64,000 bases of DNA from Salvator merianae (GCA_003586115.2 QVOM02000057.1:4100427-4164426); one strand, 5' to 3'; shown: positions 1 through 38,431, counted from the stretch's first letter. The notes: generated from the letters alone by a model not told the origin. Program-made: numbers and translations.

Positions 1-172
1 CTTCTTCTCCTCCTCCTCCTCCACCTCCACCTCCATCTCCTCCACTTCCAGCTCCACCTCCACTTCTACTTCCAGCTCCTTCTCCAGCTCCAGCTCCTCC
101 ACACCACCTCCACCTCCACTTCTACCTCCTCCTCCTCCTCTGTCACCTCCCCCTCCTTCTCCTCTTCCAACT
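1..172. repeat. CT/CCT-rich low-complexity tract
   Basis: The strand is almost entirely pyrimidine, built from irregular CTCCTC, CACCTC and CAGCTC units. It lies in the DCST1 intron before the first exon seen here. No coding exon can be recognised in 1-444. Confidence 0.85.
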
Positions 173-444
173 TTCACCAGCCCCAGCTGCGCACAACCAT
201 GCTGGGACTCCCACCAGCCCCAACCAAGGATGGCAAATGGCAAGGGATGATTGGATCTGGAGTCCAATAGCCCATGGAGGACCAAGCGTGTCCCAGCCCT
301 CCAACACTGCCGTCAACATTGCGAGCTGCCAGGTTCCCTGATTCTGGTGGCTGAAAGTCTGCTTCCCAGCCAGCTCGACAAGACGCCAAGAACAAGTGAC
401 CCTTTTGTGTGACATCCCACTCAGAGCCTCTCCTTCTTTTTCAG

Positions 445-588
445 ATATCATCGACCAAGCCATCAAGCGCTGCAAGAAGTGGTTCGATACCAAGCACCAA
501 TCCTGTATGCGCACCATTGCCGTGCCCCTGATCAACCACCTGCTCTGCGTCCCCATGAAGTTCACCTTCCTTTGCCACTTTGCCAAGA
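445..588 (+). CDS. DCST1: DCST1 exon w1
   Basis: The acceptor is tttttcag and the donor is gtgagt. The exon begins with the last two bases of a split codon and encodes a Cys/Lys-rich stretch ([15 protein letters not shown]) followed by a hydrophobic segment ending FLCHFAK. Confidence 0.85.
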
Positions 589-3500
589 GTGAGTGCCAGC
601 CAAGGGTGAGGCATGTGGGCGAAGCAGAAAATGGGGGCAGTTATATTTAAGCAGTTCACAAGGTCTTGTTGATCTAGGATAGGCAGGAGTCTTGCAGGAT
701 TGTCGAGAGTGGACACAGTTCTTCTTCCTCCTTTCCTTCCGCCCAGAAATTTTTAGACAGTTCTGAGTATTGCTGGTGAGTCCCAAATACCTTTCAGAAA
801 GTGTATTTAGCTCGTTTTTGTTCTGATGGAGGCTGTTTAATAGAGACGTACATGAACTAAAATCATGTGTTTGGTTCGCCGTCAAATCGAATACCCATCT
901 GTTCGGTTTGATGGCGAACCAGTTAATCGAACAAATGGCTGTTCGTGTTCGATTTCGAACTGGTCTGAAAACAAGGAATGCCATGGTTTTTTTCCATTGC
1001 AAAAAAGCATTTTTCTAGGGCAAAAACACGGCAAACTTGGACTGTTCGATCGAATAGTTCACATTCGCAAAGGGAGGACTGGTTCAGTTAGATCGAAATT
1101 TTTGGATATTCAAACGACCGAATGTGCGGTTCAATGTGAACATTCGCAAACTAGTTGGTTTGCTGCGAACCACAAACCAACCGAACCAGTTTGGCTCATC
1201 TCGACTGTTTAGTTGGGGGCAGATTATTGAACAAACCAGCAAGTAGCTAGGATGGCCATAGAAGAGGAAAATGCGGGGCTCCTGCACCTTTAATAGTTGT
1301 ATAGAAGAGGGAAGGGACAGGACAGACTTTGACCTTATTTGACCTTACTTGACCTTCCTGTCCAGTCTCATTATATTTACAACAGGCAGCTCCCAAGAAC
1401 AATTTTTCAAGGGGTGCAAACTCTCATCAGTCCAGTCCTCTCCTGCTTTTCAATATGGAAGAATCTTGCTCGTGAGCCAGCAAAATCCTATTGCGACCCC
1501 CTTGGAAAGGATGAATTTGGTTCTGGTCTGCGATAGGGGCAGGGCTGGCCAAACCAGAGTGCTCCAGCTGTTGCTGAATGGCATCTTCCAGGTGTCCTCG
1601 GCCACCCTGAGCCAGTCCAAGGAATGCTGGGTGTTGTAGTTCCACAGCATCTTCAGACCCACGGCTATTAGACCCACCTCCCCCGTTTTCGTTTTTCGCC
1701 CTCTGCAGTTATGAACACCTGGTGCCAGGACAAAATCCCTGTGGAAGGCAACTTTGGCCAGACCTACGACCGGGTCAACGGCTCCGTGGACAGCTTAAAC
1801 GAAGACTTCACGGCCACTTTGGTGGTCACTGTGAGTACGGGCAGGATGCTGTCTTCTGATTTGTGGATTTGCGCAAGACTGGCCGACTGTTCGTCTCCCC
1901 CAGTGTTGGCTGAACTGTACCCCCCATTGCCCCCCAGCCAATGGAAATAACACCCCTTCCCCATGGAATCCTTTGTAGCAGGGATGGACAGCAAGTGCAG
2001 GTTCTAATGAGTTTGCCCCCAAGTCATTTCTGACCTGTTCCAGCTTGGATTCGGGCTCAGAGTGTTTTAATGTAAGGGTCAGGATTAGGACCTTCACCTG
2101 GGACTCCACCCCTCTGGTTCATGGGTGCAAGCTTCAGGGCCAGTGTGGAAGAAGAATTCTGGGACTCTTGCACCTTTAATAGCTACATAGAAGAGGGAAT
2201 TCTGGGACTCCTGCACCTTTAATAGCTGCATAGAAGAGGGAATTCTGGGACTCCTGCACCTTTAATAGCTGCATAGAAGAGGGAATTCTGGGACTCCTGC
2301 ACTTTTAATAGCTACATACAAGAGAGAATTCTGGGGCTCCTGCACCTTTAATAGCTGCATAGAAGAGGGAATTCTGGGGCTCCTGCACCTTTAATAGCTG
2401 CATAGAAGAGGGAATTCTGGGGCTCCTGCACCTTTAATAGCTGCATAGAAGAGGGAATATCAGCAGAAATAGCTTATCATGTATGGCACATTTACTTGAA
2501 TCCTCACTATCACTTTTTCCGTCTGTCTGTCACCACCCAGGAAGAGCAGCAAGCCATGCTGGTCGGAGCCAACCTGTCTCACAAGCACCTGGTGGACGAA
2601 GTGACCGAACAGGTGGCCCAAAACAGCCGCCGCCTGAACACCTCCATGTCTGTGCTCCGTGTCCTGCTCTCCTGCACGTTCATCCTGATTTTTGCCTCGT
2701 GAGCTACATGGGGAGTGTGGGTGGTGTGCCTGTCGGGGGGGGGAGGGAGACACATAGGGGAGACTGGTTTGGGGCCTGAGTTCGAATCCTGCTTCAGATC
2801 ACCCTTCCTGCTCGAGTTAGATGGAATTGGGCCACGTCACCGGGCTCTTCAGAAAATAAAAACAGAACAGCGGCATTCAGACGTATATTTTATTAAAGCC
2901 TGGATGGCTTTAAGAAAGGGTTAGGCAAATTCCTGGAGGACAGGTGCATCAGTGGCTATTGGAATGGATGCCCAGGTACCACCTCCAGGTTGCAGAGGCA
3001 GGCAGGATGCCTCTAAAGGCCATTCGCAGGGAGTGGAGAGCAGGTGGAGGTTTTGCCTTCATCTTCTCCTTGGGATGCCCAGAAGCAACTGGTGGGCCAC
3101 TGCGTGAGACGGGATGCTGGACTAGATGGGCCGTGGCCTGATCCAGCAGGGCCCCTCTTATGATCTTATGTTCTTACCCCACCCCTTCCCCATCCCCTGC
3201 CCTTTTATCTTTCCAAGGGCTTTCTCCTATACGAACTGTTACAACCAGGACATCCGCTTTGATAATCTTTATATATCTCGTTATTTCCGGCAAATCGATG
3301 CCCGCCGACAGAAGCAGGTAAGAGTACTGGGGGATTTCAAGGGGCCAGGAGTGTGGTTCCTCTGGTTATTTCTTAGAGCCCATCCAGATCCAGGCAGAAT
3401 ACATCCTTCAAGAGCTGAAATCAGCAGCTATCAAGCCACAGTGCCTGCTGCTGCTGTTGTTGTTATTTCATTTTGTTTTTGTAAGGAAGTCATAATAATC

Positions 3501-6500
3501 CTATTCTGGGACCCTGAAGAAGGTCGCCAGAGAGACTTGATAATATTAGCAGTGTTCGCGGCTTCACAGTGAAAAAGACGTGACACAAAAGGAAAAGGAG
3601 CAGGGCAGGATGAGGAGTAATAGTTGATTTCAGCTAAGTCAGTTTTGTAGGAGGAATACCAAAAATCAAGGGGGTAAGGAAGGGTGAAATGGGCCCCTGG
3701 ACACCAAGGTGGGGCCAAGCATATGATAAAGACTGACAGAGCATCGCACTCGGATGCCAGGTAAGCTCAGGTCAGCTGAGCAGTTTCCGTCTCTTTTCTG
3801 TCCACACCCTGTGGTTGTTGGGGCTCCCCAAAAAACTGGTCCCATCCAAGGATTGCTGTGCCCGTGCAGGGAATAGTAGAGCTGGTCCTTAAGATGAGCA
3901 GAAGTTGAGGTGAGGATGGCAGTAATTGGGAATGGATCTTGCTTCTTTTGGGGCTTTTTTGGACCCACCAAGTGGGTGATTTTGGAGGAAGATGTTGCTA
4001 AGTAAGAGCGAGTGGTTGGAATGTATCCAGGAAGATTCTCATAGAATCATAGAGTTGGAAGGGACCTCCAGGGTCATCGAGTCCAACCCCCTGCTCAATG
4101 CAGGATTCATAGTAATATCATAGAATCATAGTCTTCTTGCATTCTGATTTAAAAAGGGGAAAGAAAAGTTCGGAGAGGAAAGGTCCGGCAACATCCACAC
4201 CACCCAAAGCAATGCCATCTTTGGGTTGTTTGGGGTTCGTCTCTCAGTCCTCTCTCTCTTGATCCAACGCAGCCTCTGCACCCATTTAAAAAATGGCTTG
4301 AAAGAGGCTTAGAGGTGGTTGCATGTAGACCCTAGTGTTTCCATTCCACCTCCAATCCGCATTAAAGGCCTTTGAAAGTGGGTTTTCTGACCTTTAACGT
4401 GAACGAGAGGTACTTTAGTGTGAAGACGCTACCACCTCTAAGCCGCTTTCAAGCCACTTTTTGTTTTTACCCTGTGTGGACGCAGCCTGATTCTCTCTCT
4501 GCCCGTTTCATCTTTCAGAAGAAGCGCACCCTTCTGCCCCTGAGGCGTGCAGAGCAAGGGCAGGTTATTGACCCCTACCGCCTCGTCTTCCAGCCAGCCG
4601 AGACCAAAAATATGGTAAATGGATGGGCTTTGCGGGACAGGGGCGGAGCATTTTGGCTCGAGCAGGATTAATCAACAGGGCCAAGGGACCGTAGTTCAAG
4701 CTGTATCCAGACAGTCATATCCACCTGCCCCTGTCTTAAGATCTGTAGGGGACGCCCTTCTGGTTGTACCACCACCATCAGCAGCAAAAGGGGTGAGCAC
4801 CCTGGATAGGGCCTTCTCAGTGTTGGCTCCCAGACTGAGGTGTTTAGGAAAGCAGTATATGTTTAGGAGGCACCGACAGTGTCAGGAGTGTCATCTTTGC
4901 CACGCAGAAGGTCCCAGGTTCAATTCGCGGCGTACCCTGAATATTAGTTTCAGGCTTTATAGTGGCACATCGGAATAGCTGGAAGATGCTGATTATTATT
5001 TTTTTTTCATTCGAGGTCTTCTCTGCCTCCTCCCCTCTTGCTTTTCTCTCCCTCCACCCTACCCCTTTCCAGATGTCAGAATTACTCGGCTGCATCCCGG
5101 CCCTGCTGTTCCTCCTGGTGTCTTGCGTGCTCGATTACCTGCTTTATACCATATTCAGTACGATCCGGCACCATTCGTTTGTGGAGTATTCTTTCCGCAG
5201 TAAGTTAATCCTCATCGTCCAGCTTGGATTTTGCCCTCTCCCCTCCCCCTGCCCCCCCCTTCCACCCCAAAGCCTGGCCTTGCAACAGCAAAGCTGGAGG
5301 CAGGTTATTTATTTATGATGCACGAGCTAAACTGACTGGAACCCTGGCCGGATGCATATCATGCCGGTCTTAAGAGAGCTGCACTGGCTGCCAATTCACC
5401 ACTGAGCCCTATTCAAGGTGTTAACTGTAGCCTGTAAAGCCCTAAATAGCTTGGGCCCCAAATACCTAAAGGAAAGCTTTCTCCCATATCTACCTGGCCG
5501 TGCCTTAAGATCTGTAGGGGAGGCCCTCCTGGTTGTACCATCACTGTCAGTAGCTAGAGGGGTGGGCACCCGGGATAGGGCCTTTTCAGTGATGTCCCCC
5601 AGACTGTGGAATAGTCTCCCCTCTGAGGTGAGTCAGGCATTCTTCACCTTATGTCTTTAGGAGAGCAGTGAAGACGCACCTCTTTAGCCTTGCCTTTGGC
5701 TGGGGAAACAGCTTCTCCTCCCCGCTTTCAGGCACTGGTACTGTTTTCAGTGTGTGCCTTTCACCTTCTGTTTTTTATTGCTGTAGCTCGCCCTGAGACC
5801 TTCGGGTATAGGGCGGGATAAAAATGCAAATAAATACATAATAAATAAATAAATAAATAAATAAAGCACTCGCTTTTCATTAGAAACGCCCACAACTGCT
5901 CTTAACAGTTCAAATCCTTGCAAATCCTCTTAAAGGATTAAATCCAAGGAATAGGTAGGTACCCCAAGGTTCTGCCTGGCGTGAAATGCAGGATGTTGTT
6001 GTATTCTATATCATACCTTTTTTTAAACAGTGCTTAGAAAACTTCGTTTTTCTAATATGCAATTCCCCAAACTGATTTACCCTCTGAGTTGTATGCGTGA
6101 TGGGCTTCTCCTCTGTAGCCCCACTGATTCAGACTGGCTCGAAGACCTTCTAGAAAGCCATCTGGGATGGTATATTTCCACTTTCGGCAGCATCCGCCGC
6201 CATTCCTAGAACCGAACCACCCTGCCGTTCGAAAAGAAAGTTTGACCGAACCAAGCCAAGGGGTGTTCTAACTAACCGAGTGAGCCACAGCGAACAAGGG
6301 TGGTCCACAGGGTTTGAATCAAAGGTCATTTGAAAGAACTGGTTTGAATTGAACACGAACCAAGCGTAGTTCGGTTCAATTCGAAGCGAACCAACTAAAT
6401 TTCGGTTCGTGCACATCTCTAGTTCTGAGGCAATCGTATCTTCTTCCTATCTGCAGGTAGCCACCACTTGGAAGTCATTGTCGGTGGGAACACAATGATG

Positions 6501-8897
6501 GGTCGTCTTCTGAGGAGCACTATTGGAGCTCTGAACACCTCTTCCGAGATGGTGATGGAGACGAACAATCTAGGTGGGAGGCCACAGCCCAGCGTCACGC
6601 AGAACTCCCAAGAAACTCAGGAAATATTCTGAAAACATCTGAAGAGATAAAATAGCAATTATACAGCTACGAAAAACAACTGGGCTTGTTATTAGCCACA
6701 TTCTTCAAAAACACCTTGTTGATTCTTACAGCCTTGGTCAGGATCCAAATATATATATATAACACTCCAGTCATTACTTCTGGGGAACTGAGCAAACAAC
6801 ACACATTAGGAATGTGTGCAGACTACAATTGCATGTCATGTTTGCTGTGGAACCGGACACCCATTTGTTCAGTTCAACGGGGAACCGTTTAATCCAACAG
6901 AAGGGTGTTTTGCGTTTGATTTCGAAGGTACCACCTCCAGGTTGGAGAGACGAGACAGGAGGCCTCTCAAGGCCATTTGCAGGGAGTGGAGAGCAGGTGA
7001 AGGTTTTGCCTTCGTCTTCTGCTTGAGATGCCCGGAAGCAATTGGTGTGCCGCTGGGTGAGACAGGATGCTGGACTAGATGGGCCGTGGCCTGATCCAGC
7101 AGGGCTCCTCTTAATTTATGAAGGACAGGAGTATCAATGGCTCCTAGAATGGATGCCCAGGTACCACCTCTGGATTGGAGAGACAGGCAGGATGCCTCTC
7201 AAGGCTATTTGCAGGGAGTTGAGAGCAGGTGAAGCTTTTGCCTTTGTCTTCTGCTTGAGATGCTCAGAAGCAATTGGTGGACCACTGGACTATGCAACCA
7301 TACGTCATCATCATCATCATCATAGTTGTAGCATTTAATAAGAATAAGTATTTAGAAACTCTGAATCTGGAAAGAACAATGTCTTTCCTGTCACACAAAA
7401 CAGCTATATTAGGAATATCCTATATTTTGAGATAGTAGCTTTATACTTCGCAGATCTTTAGGTAGGACCCCAACTCGCAGAGAAAAATCAGGTTCAAAAG
7501 TTATGATTCTGCCTCCCACAGAGTGTTTACCAGAAGCACGAGGGATGAACCAGACAGAGTATATAAACTGTGCCATCCCCCTGGGCGCCCTGATCCTGCT
7601 GTGTTTCGTGCAGGTCTACGTCTTCCGTCTCCGACGCGTCATTGCTTCTTTCTATTTTCCCAAGGTTGGTGCACCAGACTAAAGATCTCCCATCATCCCT
7701 TAACCTTAAGCCTGGTACGTTCTCTTGACCCCAATCCTACCCTGTCGTCATTCGCAGCACAACAGGGAGATCTCTCACCTCAACTTGAGTAACAGCAATA
7801 TTATTTTGAATTGTGTTTATTTCCACCATTGAGCTCCAACCACCTTGTACAAAACAGCCTGCAAACTGGCTCAGAATATTTCAGTTATTAGGCAGTGTTT
7901 GCCCTCAGGTTATAAGGCAGCACCTACCCTCAGCAGCCTACCAAGGACACGACACAAAAGGAAACGGGACTGGGAGGGAGGAGGAAAAATAATCACGCAA
8001 CACGTTTGTCAATATCACGACAGCCCTGCAAGATAGATGGGCACTCTATTTTTATGAGGGAGTCTTTGCTCTGGTTTTCAGGGCTACAAAGTTCTCTCAG
8101 GAAGGTTCAGAGGCAGCGAGCCGTCAGCTGAACACCCACCAGAACCACAGTCCATCTCCCTAGCCATTAGGCCAGACTGCCTTTTGACTCCCCCACTCAA
8201 TTTTCCTCTTCCTTTGGTAGCAGGAGAAGAAGCGAATCCTTTTCCTGTATAACGAAATGCTCCGGCAGCGTTTCGCCTTCATCACGGTGCAGCGGAAGCG
8301 CATTATCCTGCGAGCCCGACAGCACAGGCGACTGGTGAGTCTGCCTTAGCAGAAGTCTGGACGTTTTGGGGGAAAAGGCAGCAAAGGGTGCCAACCCCGA
8401 CAAGTCACTGCACGTCGTTGCTAGGTGGTGCGACTTCAATCCCCTTCCAAGCTCTGAAGTGGGCAGCCAGGATCCCGAGTTCGAATCCTGCCCTTCCTTC
8501 TCAGCTTAAACTTCCTACCTCAGAGGGCTGTTTTGAGGCCAGGATGGAGGGGGTCGCTCTGGCCTCAAACACCATGAGGAAAAGTCAAATCCTCAGGTCC
8601 TGCCCTTCCGGGCTGTCGATGAGTTTTTCCCTCTCCCGTTCCTCACGGCAGGCGAAACCCCTGTTGGACCGCCTGGGCCACTGGCTCCCGTTCCTGCGAC
8701 GTTTCCTCCGCAAGCGCTGCATCCTCTGCAACCTGCCCGAATCCAGCAACTCCCGGCTGTGCCCGACCCCGGACTGCGGGACCCTCTATTGCCGCGTCTG
8801 CTGGCAGGACATGGGCTGGGTCTGTTTCACCTGCAGCCCCGACGACGTCCTCTCGGACGACGACAGCAGCAAAGGGCAGGGCGGCTACGCCGACTGA
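445..8897 (+). CDS. DCST1: DCST1, C-terminal ten coding exons (5' part outside window)
   Basis: This is a DC-STAMP domain-containing multi-pass membrane protein. Family members act in gamete fusion (DCST1/DCST2 in mouse sperm, sneaky in fly, spe-42/spe-49 in worm), and human DCST1 has also been described as a ubiquitin ligase. Exons read from GT/AG sites are 445-588, 1709-1830, 2541-2698, 3218-3317, 4519-4614, 5073-5199, 6457-6573, 7522-7664, 8221-8334 and 8652-8897, all joining in phase. They give about 455 codons, against about 706 for the human protein. Hydrophobic segments lie in the third, sixth and eighth exons, and the last exon ends in an eight-cysteine zinc-finger-like module and an acidic tail. 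DCST1 is preferred over its paralogue DCST2 because it lies directly upstream of ADAM15 on the same strand, as in human. The assignment rests on recalled family similarity and synteny; no alignment was run. Confidence 0.88.
868..1203. mobile_element. hAT-like non-autonomous element, TTCGAA-rich family, copy 1
   Basis: The segment is dense in GGTTCG, GAACC and TTCGAA words and ends in CCAGTTTGGCTCATCTC. That end matches, inverted, the start of the copy at 19690. Its left part also matches 6815-6930. Confidence 0.6.
1273..1318 (+). repeat. Single copy of the 43-bp unit family
   Basis: One unit (CTCCTGCACCTTTAATAG followed by TATAGAAGAGGGAA) of the repeat that is arrayed at 2155-2455. Confidence 0.7.
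1709..1830 (+). CDS. DCST1: DCST1 exon w2
   Basis: The acceptor is ctctgcag and the donor is gtgagt. The exon encodes the extracellular-type stretch [20 protein letters not shown] and ends in phase 0. Confidence 0.87.
2155..2455 (+). repeat. 43-bp minisatellite, seven units
   Basis: AATTCT anchors recur at 2155, 2198, 2241, 2284, 2327, 2370 and 2413, an exact 43-base period. Each unit contains CCTGCACCTTTAATAGC and CATAGAAGAGGG. The array sits in the DCST1 intron just before exon w3. Confidence 0.95.
2541..2698 (+). CDS. DCST1: DCST1 exon w3 (membrane segment)
   Basis: The acceptor is caccacccag and the donor is gtgagc. A polar helix rich in Gln, Glu and Asn leads into the hydrophobic segment [16 protein letters not shown], a probable transmembrane helix. 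Confidence 0.9.
2897..3173 (+). mobile_element. CR1-type LINE 3' end (TTCTTATG-tailed subfamily)
   Basis: It contains the marker blocks of this family: GGCAGGATGCCTCTAAAGGC, GATGCTGGACTAGATGGGCC, CTGATCCAGCAGGGC and a terminal TTATGTTCTTA. It sits directly before DCST1 exon w4. Confidence 0.8.
3218..3317 (+). CDS. DCST1: DCST1 exon w4
   Basis: The acceptor is tttccaag and the donor is gtaaga. The product [20 protein letters not shown] plus a basic end (RRQKQ) is typical of the DC-STAMP domain core. Confidence 0.9.
4035..4133 (+). mobile_element. CR1 LINE 3' end with ATAGAATC tail
   Basis: The stretch ATAGAGTTGGAAGGGACCTC, then CGAGTCCAACCCCCTGCTCA, then a CATAGAATCATAG tail is the familiar sauropsid CR1 3' end. 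Confidence 0.85.
4230..4495. mobile_element. Foldback (MITE-like) element
   Basis: GAAAGAGGCTTAGAGGTGGT on the left is nearly the reverse complement of ACCACCTCTAAGCCGCTTTC on the right. Pieces of the same family occur near 11610-11690 and 57310-57480. Confidence 0.5.
4519..4614 (+). CDS. DCST1: DCST1 exon w5
   Basis: This 32-codon exon has phase 0 at both ends, with acceptor tctttcag and donor gtaaat. It encodes [20 protein letters not shown] and ends KNM. Confidence 0.87.
4715..4855 (+). mobile_element. L2 LINE fragment
   Basis: Decayed coding end of an L2 element. It encodes [12 protein letters not shown] and [11 protein letters not shown], and is parallel to the longer copy at 5345-5870. 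Confidence 0.7.
5073..5199 (+). CDS. DCST1: DCST1 exon w6 (membrane segment)
   Basis: The acceptor is cctttccag and the donor is gtaagt. A strong hydrophobic segment ([19 protein letters not shown]) is followed by [12 protein letters not shown], within the DC-STAMP domain. Confidence 0.9.
5345..5870 (+). mobile_element. L2 LINE 3' end with (AAAT)n tail
   Basis: The translation contains [20 protein letters not shown] and [19 protein letters not shown], both typical of the L2 endpoint. The 3' untranslated end (CCCTGAGACCTTCGGGTATA) and an AAATAAAT tail follow. Confidence 0.88.
6190..6425. mobile_element. hAT-like element, TTCGAA-rich family, copy 2
   Basis: It is rich in GAACCGAACC words and ends TTCGGTTCGTGCACATCTCTAG. 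The inverted form of that end (TAGAGATGTGCACGAACC) resembles hAT terminal repeats. Confidence 0.65.
6457..6573 (+). CDS. DCST1: DCST1 exon w7
   Basis: The acceptor is atctgcag and the donor is gtggga. The exon encodes [18 protein letters not shown] and a polar loop with NTS and TNN sequences that precedes the last membrane helix. Confidence 0.87.
6812..6928. mobile_element. hAT-like element fragment, TTCGAA-rich family
   Basis: The text from GGAACCGGACACCC to TTGATTTCGAA matches 880-960 with few changes. It is joined directly to a CR1 3' end. Confidence 0.55.
6929..7290 (+). mobile_element. Two adjacent CR1-type LINE 3' ends
   Basis: Two head-to-tail copies each carry the block TACCACCTC - GGAGAGACAGG - GCAGGGAGT - GAGCAGGTGAAG. 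The first reaches the GATCCAGCAGGGCTCCTCTTA tail. The second breaks off before the tail in a (CAT)n run (7303-7323). Confidence 0.8.
7522..7664 (+). CDS. DCST1: DCST1 exon w8 (last membrane segment)
   Basis: The acceptor is tcccacag and the donor is gttggt. A Cys-containing loop ([17 protein letters not shown]) precedes the hydrophobic helix [17 protein letters not shown] and a basic cytoplasmic start (RLRRV). Confidence 0.9.
8221..8334 (+). CDS. DCST1: DCST1 exon w9
   Basis: This 38-codon exon has phase 0 at both ends, with acceptor tttggtag and donor gtgagt. It encodes a strongly basic cytoplasmic helix starting [20 protein letters not shown] and ending in many Arg residues. Confidence 0.9.
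8652..8897 (+). CDS. DCST1: DCST1 last exon: eight-cysteine zinc-finger-like module and stop
   Basis: The acceptor is cacggcag and the stop is TGA at 8895-8897. The exon carries four Cys pairs: CILC, CPTPDC, CRVC and CFTC. This fits the RING-like C-terminal finger credited with ubiquitin ligase activity in human DCST1, here with no histidine ligand. A short acidic tail follows (SDDDSS). The exon is GC-rich compared with the surrounding introns. Confidence 0.92.
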   Translation, partial: AKPLLDRLGHWLPFLRRFLRKRCILCNLPESSNSRLCPTPDCGTLYCRVCWQDMGWVCFTCSPDDVLSDDDSSKGQGGYAD

Positions 8898-8945
8898 GGG
8901 CGGCGGAGGGTGCGGTGGTCTCTCCTCAAATCAGACTTCTCATTT

Positions 8946-8951
8946 AGTAAA
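8946..8951 (+). terminator. DCST1: Probable DCST1 polyadenylation signal (AGTAAA)
   Basis: AGTAAA, a known variant of AATAAA, lies 49 bases after the stop codon. No canonical AATAAA is seen closer. Confidence 0.45.
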
Positions 8952-9246
8952 CATTTTGAGCCTTCCTCCTGGCATCCTTGGGTATTTACTTTAATTGGGG
9001 TGTGTGTGATCCTCTAGACTGCAAGCCAAATACCCCTCCCCCAGCTCCTTTTGCTGAGATTTCACACTTTGCCCAGATGCTGGGAGGTGTTGGGGATCAG
9101 GCCCTTGTCTCCTTGCAGGGAGGACAGAGAAGTGTATGGGTGGGACAGGAACTGGCACCCAGATGGAAGGGTGGACAGGATTCTTACACTATTAATATAG
9201 TAGGGAACTGTGAAAGGGGCAGGAGCCCCGCAATTCCCTCCTTTAT

Positions 9247-9570
9247 GCAGCAATTGAAGGTACAGAAGACCCAAATTCCCTTTTCTGTGCAGCTATTAAA
9301 GGTGCAGAAGCCCCCAAGTTCCCTCTTCTATGCAGCAATTAAAGGTGCAGAAGCCCCCAAGTTCCCTCTTCTATGCAGCAATTAAAGGTGCAGAAGCCCT
9401 CAAGTTCCCTCTTCTATGCAGCAATTAAAGGTGCAGAAGCCCCCAAGTTCCCTCTTCTATGCAGCAATTAAAGATGCAGAAGCCCCCATATTCCCTTTTC
9501 TATGCATCAATTAAAGGTGCAGGAGTCCCAGGTTCCCTCTCCCATGCAGCTATTAATGGTGCAGGAGGCC
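9247..9570 (-). repeat. 43-bp minisatellite, second array, opposite orientation
   Basis: GCAGCAATTAAAGGTGCAGA recurs at 9332, 9375, 9418 and 9461, with flanking units 42-43 bases away (seven to eight in total). The unit is the reverse complement of the unit at 2155-2455, with the same 43-base length. Confidence 0.93.
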
Positions 9571-9754
9571 CAAATATCATGAACTATACCATGGCTGTAG
9601 GAAGTGACTGCATGCCACGAGAAAAAGCAGGCTTTAGAAAGGGGCAAAATGGAGGGAAAGAAAGTAACAAGTACTGCATAGGCCTTTTGGGGGAAGAAAA
9701 CCTGGATACAAATTCAAAACACAATGCAATGCAACACCACAATGCCATTCCTGG

Positions 9755-10060
9755 GTTGTTTATTTATTTACCTATATTTCTATCCTGCCCTCAGGGCAGT
9801 GAACAAAAATAAACAAGGGGGGGGAAAGATCAAAAACATTAAAAACCCATTTTTTAAAAAAACAGGTACACCAGAGAGATCAAGGGAAAAGCCCCCATCA
9901 AACAGCAAAGGCCAAATTGTACAGGTATATGGCTACGCATGCTTGTCCTACCTCTAGGGGGGAAGATAGTTCCAGAGTCTGGGGGGCCACCACTAAAAAA
10001 GCCCTCTCTCTAGTAGCAGCTCCACGGATTTCTTTAGGTGATGGAAGCGCTCCGAAGGCT
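9755..10060 (-). mobile_element. L2-like LINE 3' end
   Basis: Read on the minus strand it ends in CACTGCCCTGAGGGCAGGAT followed by an A/T-rich tail. Its coding end includes a sequence for GGATTTCTTTAGGTGATGGA in reverse. Confidence 0.6.
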
Positions 10061-10848
10061 TCGCCAGAAAATCTTAGGCGGCGGGCAGGCCCGTACCGGT
10101 CCTCTAATTCTTCCTTTATCCACGCCCAATTTTTTTTTTTTTTTCTCTCCTTTTTGGCAACCCTTCGGAGGCGAAATTCCAAACCTCGCCTTGGGCCAGG
10201 GAAATCCCGAAAGGGTCTCTCCTCGCCCAGCCATCTCCTCCCACCCTTTCCGCCGCTCTTCGCAGATGCACTTTGAAAAGGCTTGGGCGGGCGGGCGCAG
10301 CTTGGCACGGCTGGAGAGGCCGATTCTCCGGCTGGGAAGGGCTCGCCCAGCTCCGTCCGCCCGTCCGCGCGCCCTCTCGCTGGGCGCGGCTTGGGGGCGC
10401 TGACGGCCAAGCCCGCCTGGCCAGGGCGGCGTGCGCCCGGGATCGCTTCCGAGGCCGGCCCCGCTTGGCAAAAGCCCAAGCGGGCGGCGGCGGCGGCCGA
10501 GAGGTCGCCCGGGCAGGAAGTTCCAGGCAGTTCTCGGGCGGGTCTCCCGCTCGCAGCTGTGCGGCAATGATGCAACGACGAAGCCTGCGAGGCGAGAAGA
10601 GGCGGAGACGGCGGAGGCTGGGGGCCGGCTTGCAACGGATCAAGAGCCGCCTCCTTCGGGCCCGGAGGAGGGATTTAATCCCAGTCTCCTTCGCAGTCCT
10701 TCCTGGCCTGCTGGAGTCGAGCGGCGCTTGCTTCTCCGATCGCCGGCGCCCCGGGACGCCTCTCCAAACGCCGGCTGTGCGTAAAGGCGCGCGGCGGGGC
10801 GCAGCAGTGCCTTCCCGCTGCCCTTGAAGCGGAGCCCGGGAGAAGGCG

Positions 10849-37984
<27,136 letters not shown>

Positions 37985-38431
37985 TCCGGCTTGGCTGGGT
38001 TCGAGGCCTGCCTTCGGGTCTCCTGTCTTCTGTTTTTTAAACCTGTTCTTTGCCAAGGCTGAGCTGCTCTTCTGCACCTGGAACACTCCGAGCTTGGCCG
38101 AAGCGCCGCCATTTTGTTTTTCTGGGCCCGGTGTTTTGCTGTTGAAGCACCTGGACTCGAGGGGGTTTTGCCAGGAGGAGGGCAAAAGTCATTGCACTGG
38201 GAGCGAAGGAGTCGGATTCCTCCGGGAAACCGTGTTTGCGAGGGAGCGTGCGTGTTTGTGTGTGTGTGTGAAAGAGACTCTTATTTCCACGCGGGTGTAT
38301 TACATTCTGAGAGTGTGCAAGAAAAATATATAAGGAGGACAGTTCCCTAAGGGAATCGTTTTTCCTCTCCAATCCTGGCTGGATGTTGCCTATAAGTGTT
38401 GGGGTTGGAGTGCAAAAGAACACTACTTCTT

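Larger units (their letters stand above)
8952..10240. other. DCST1-ADAM15 intergenic spacer
   Basis: It holds the inverted 43-bp array (9247-9570) and a minus-strand L2 end (9755-10060), and ends at the ADAM15 CpG island. I see no gene in it. Confidence 0.75.

Noticed and set aside
445..8897. DCST2 instead of DCST1
   Set aside because: Both share the fold, but in human DCST1 lies directly before ADAM15 on the same strand while DCST2 lies on the other strand. The arrangement here fits DCST1. A full alignment would settle it.
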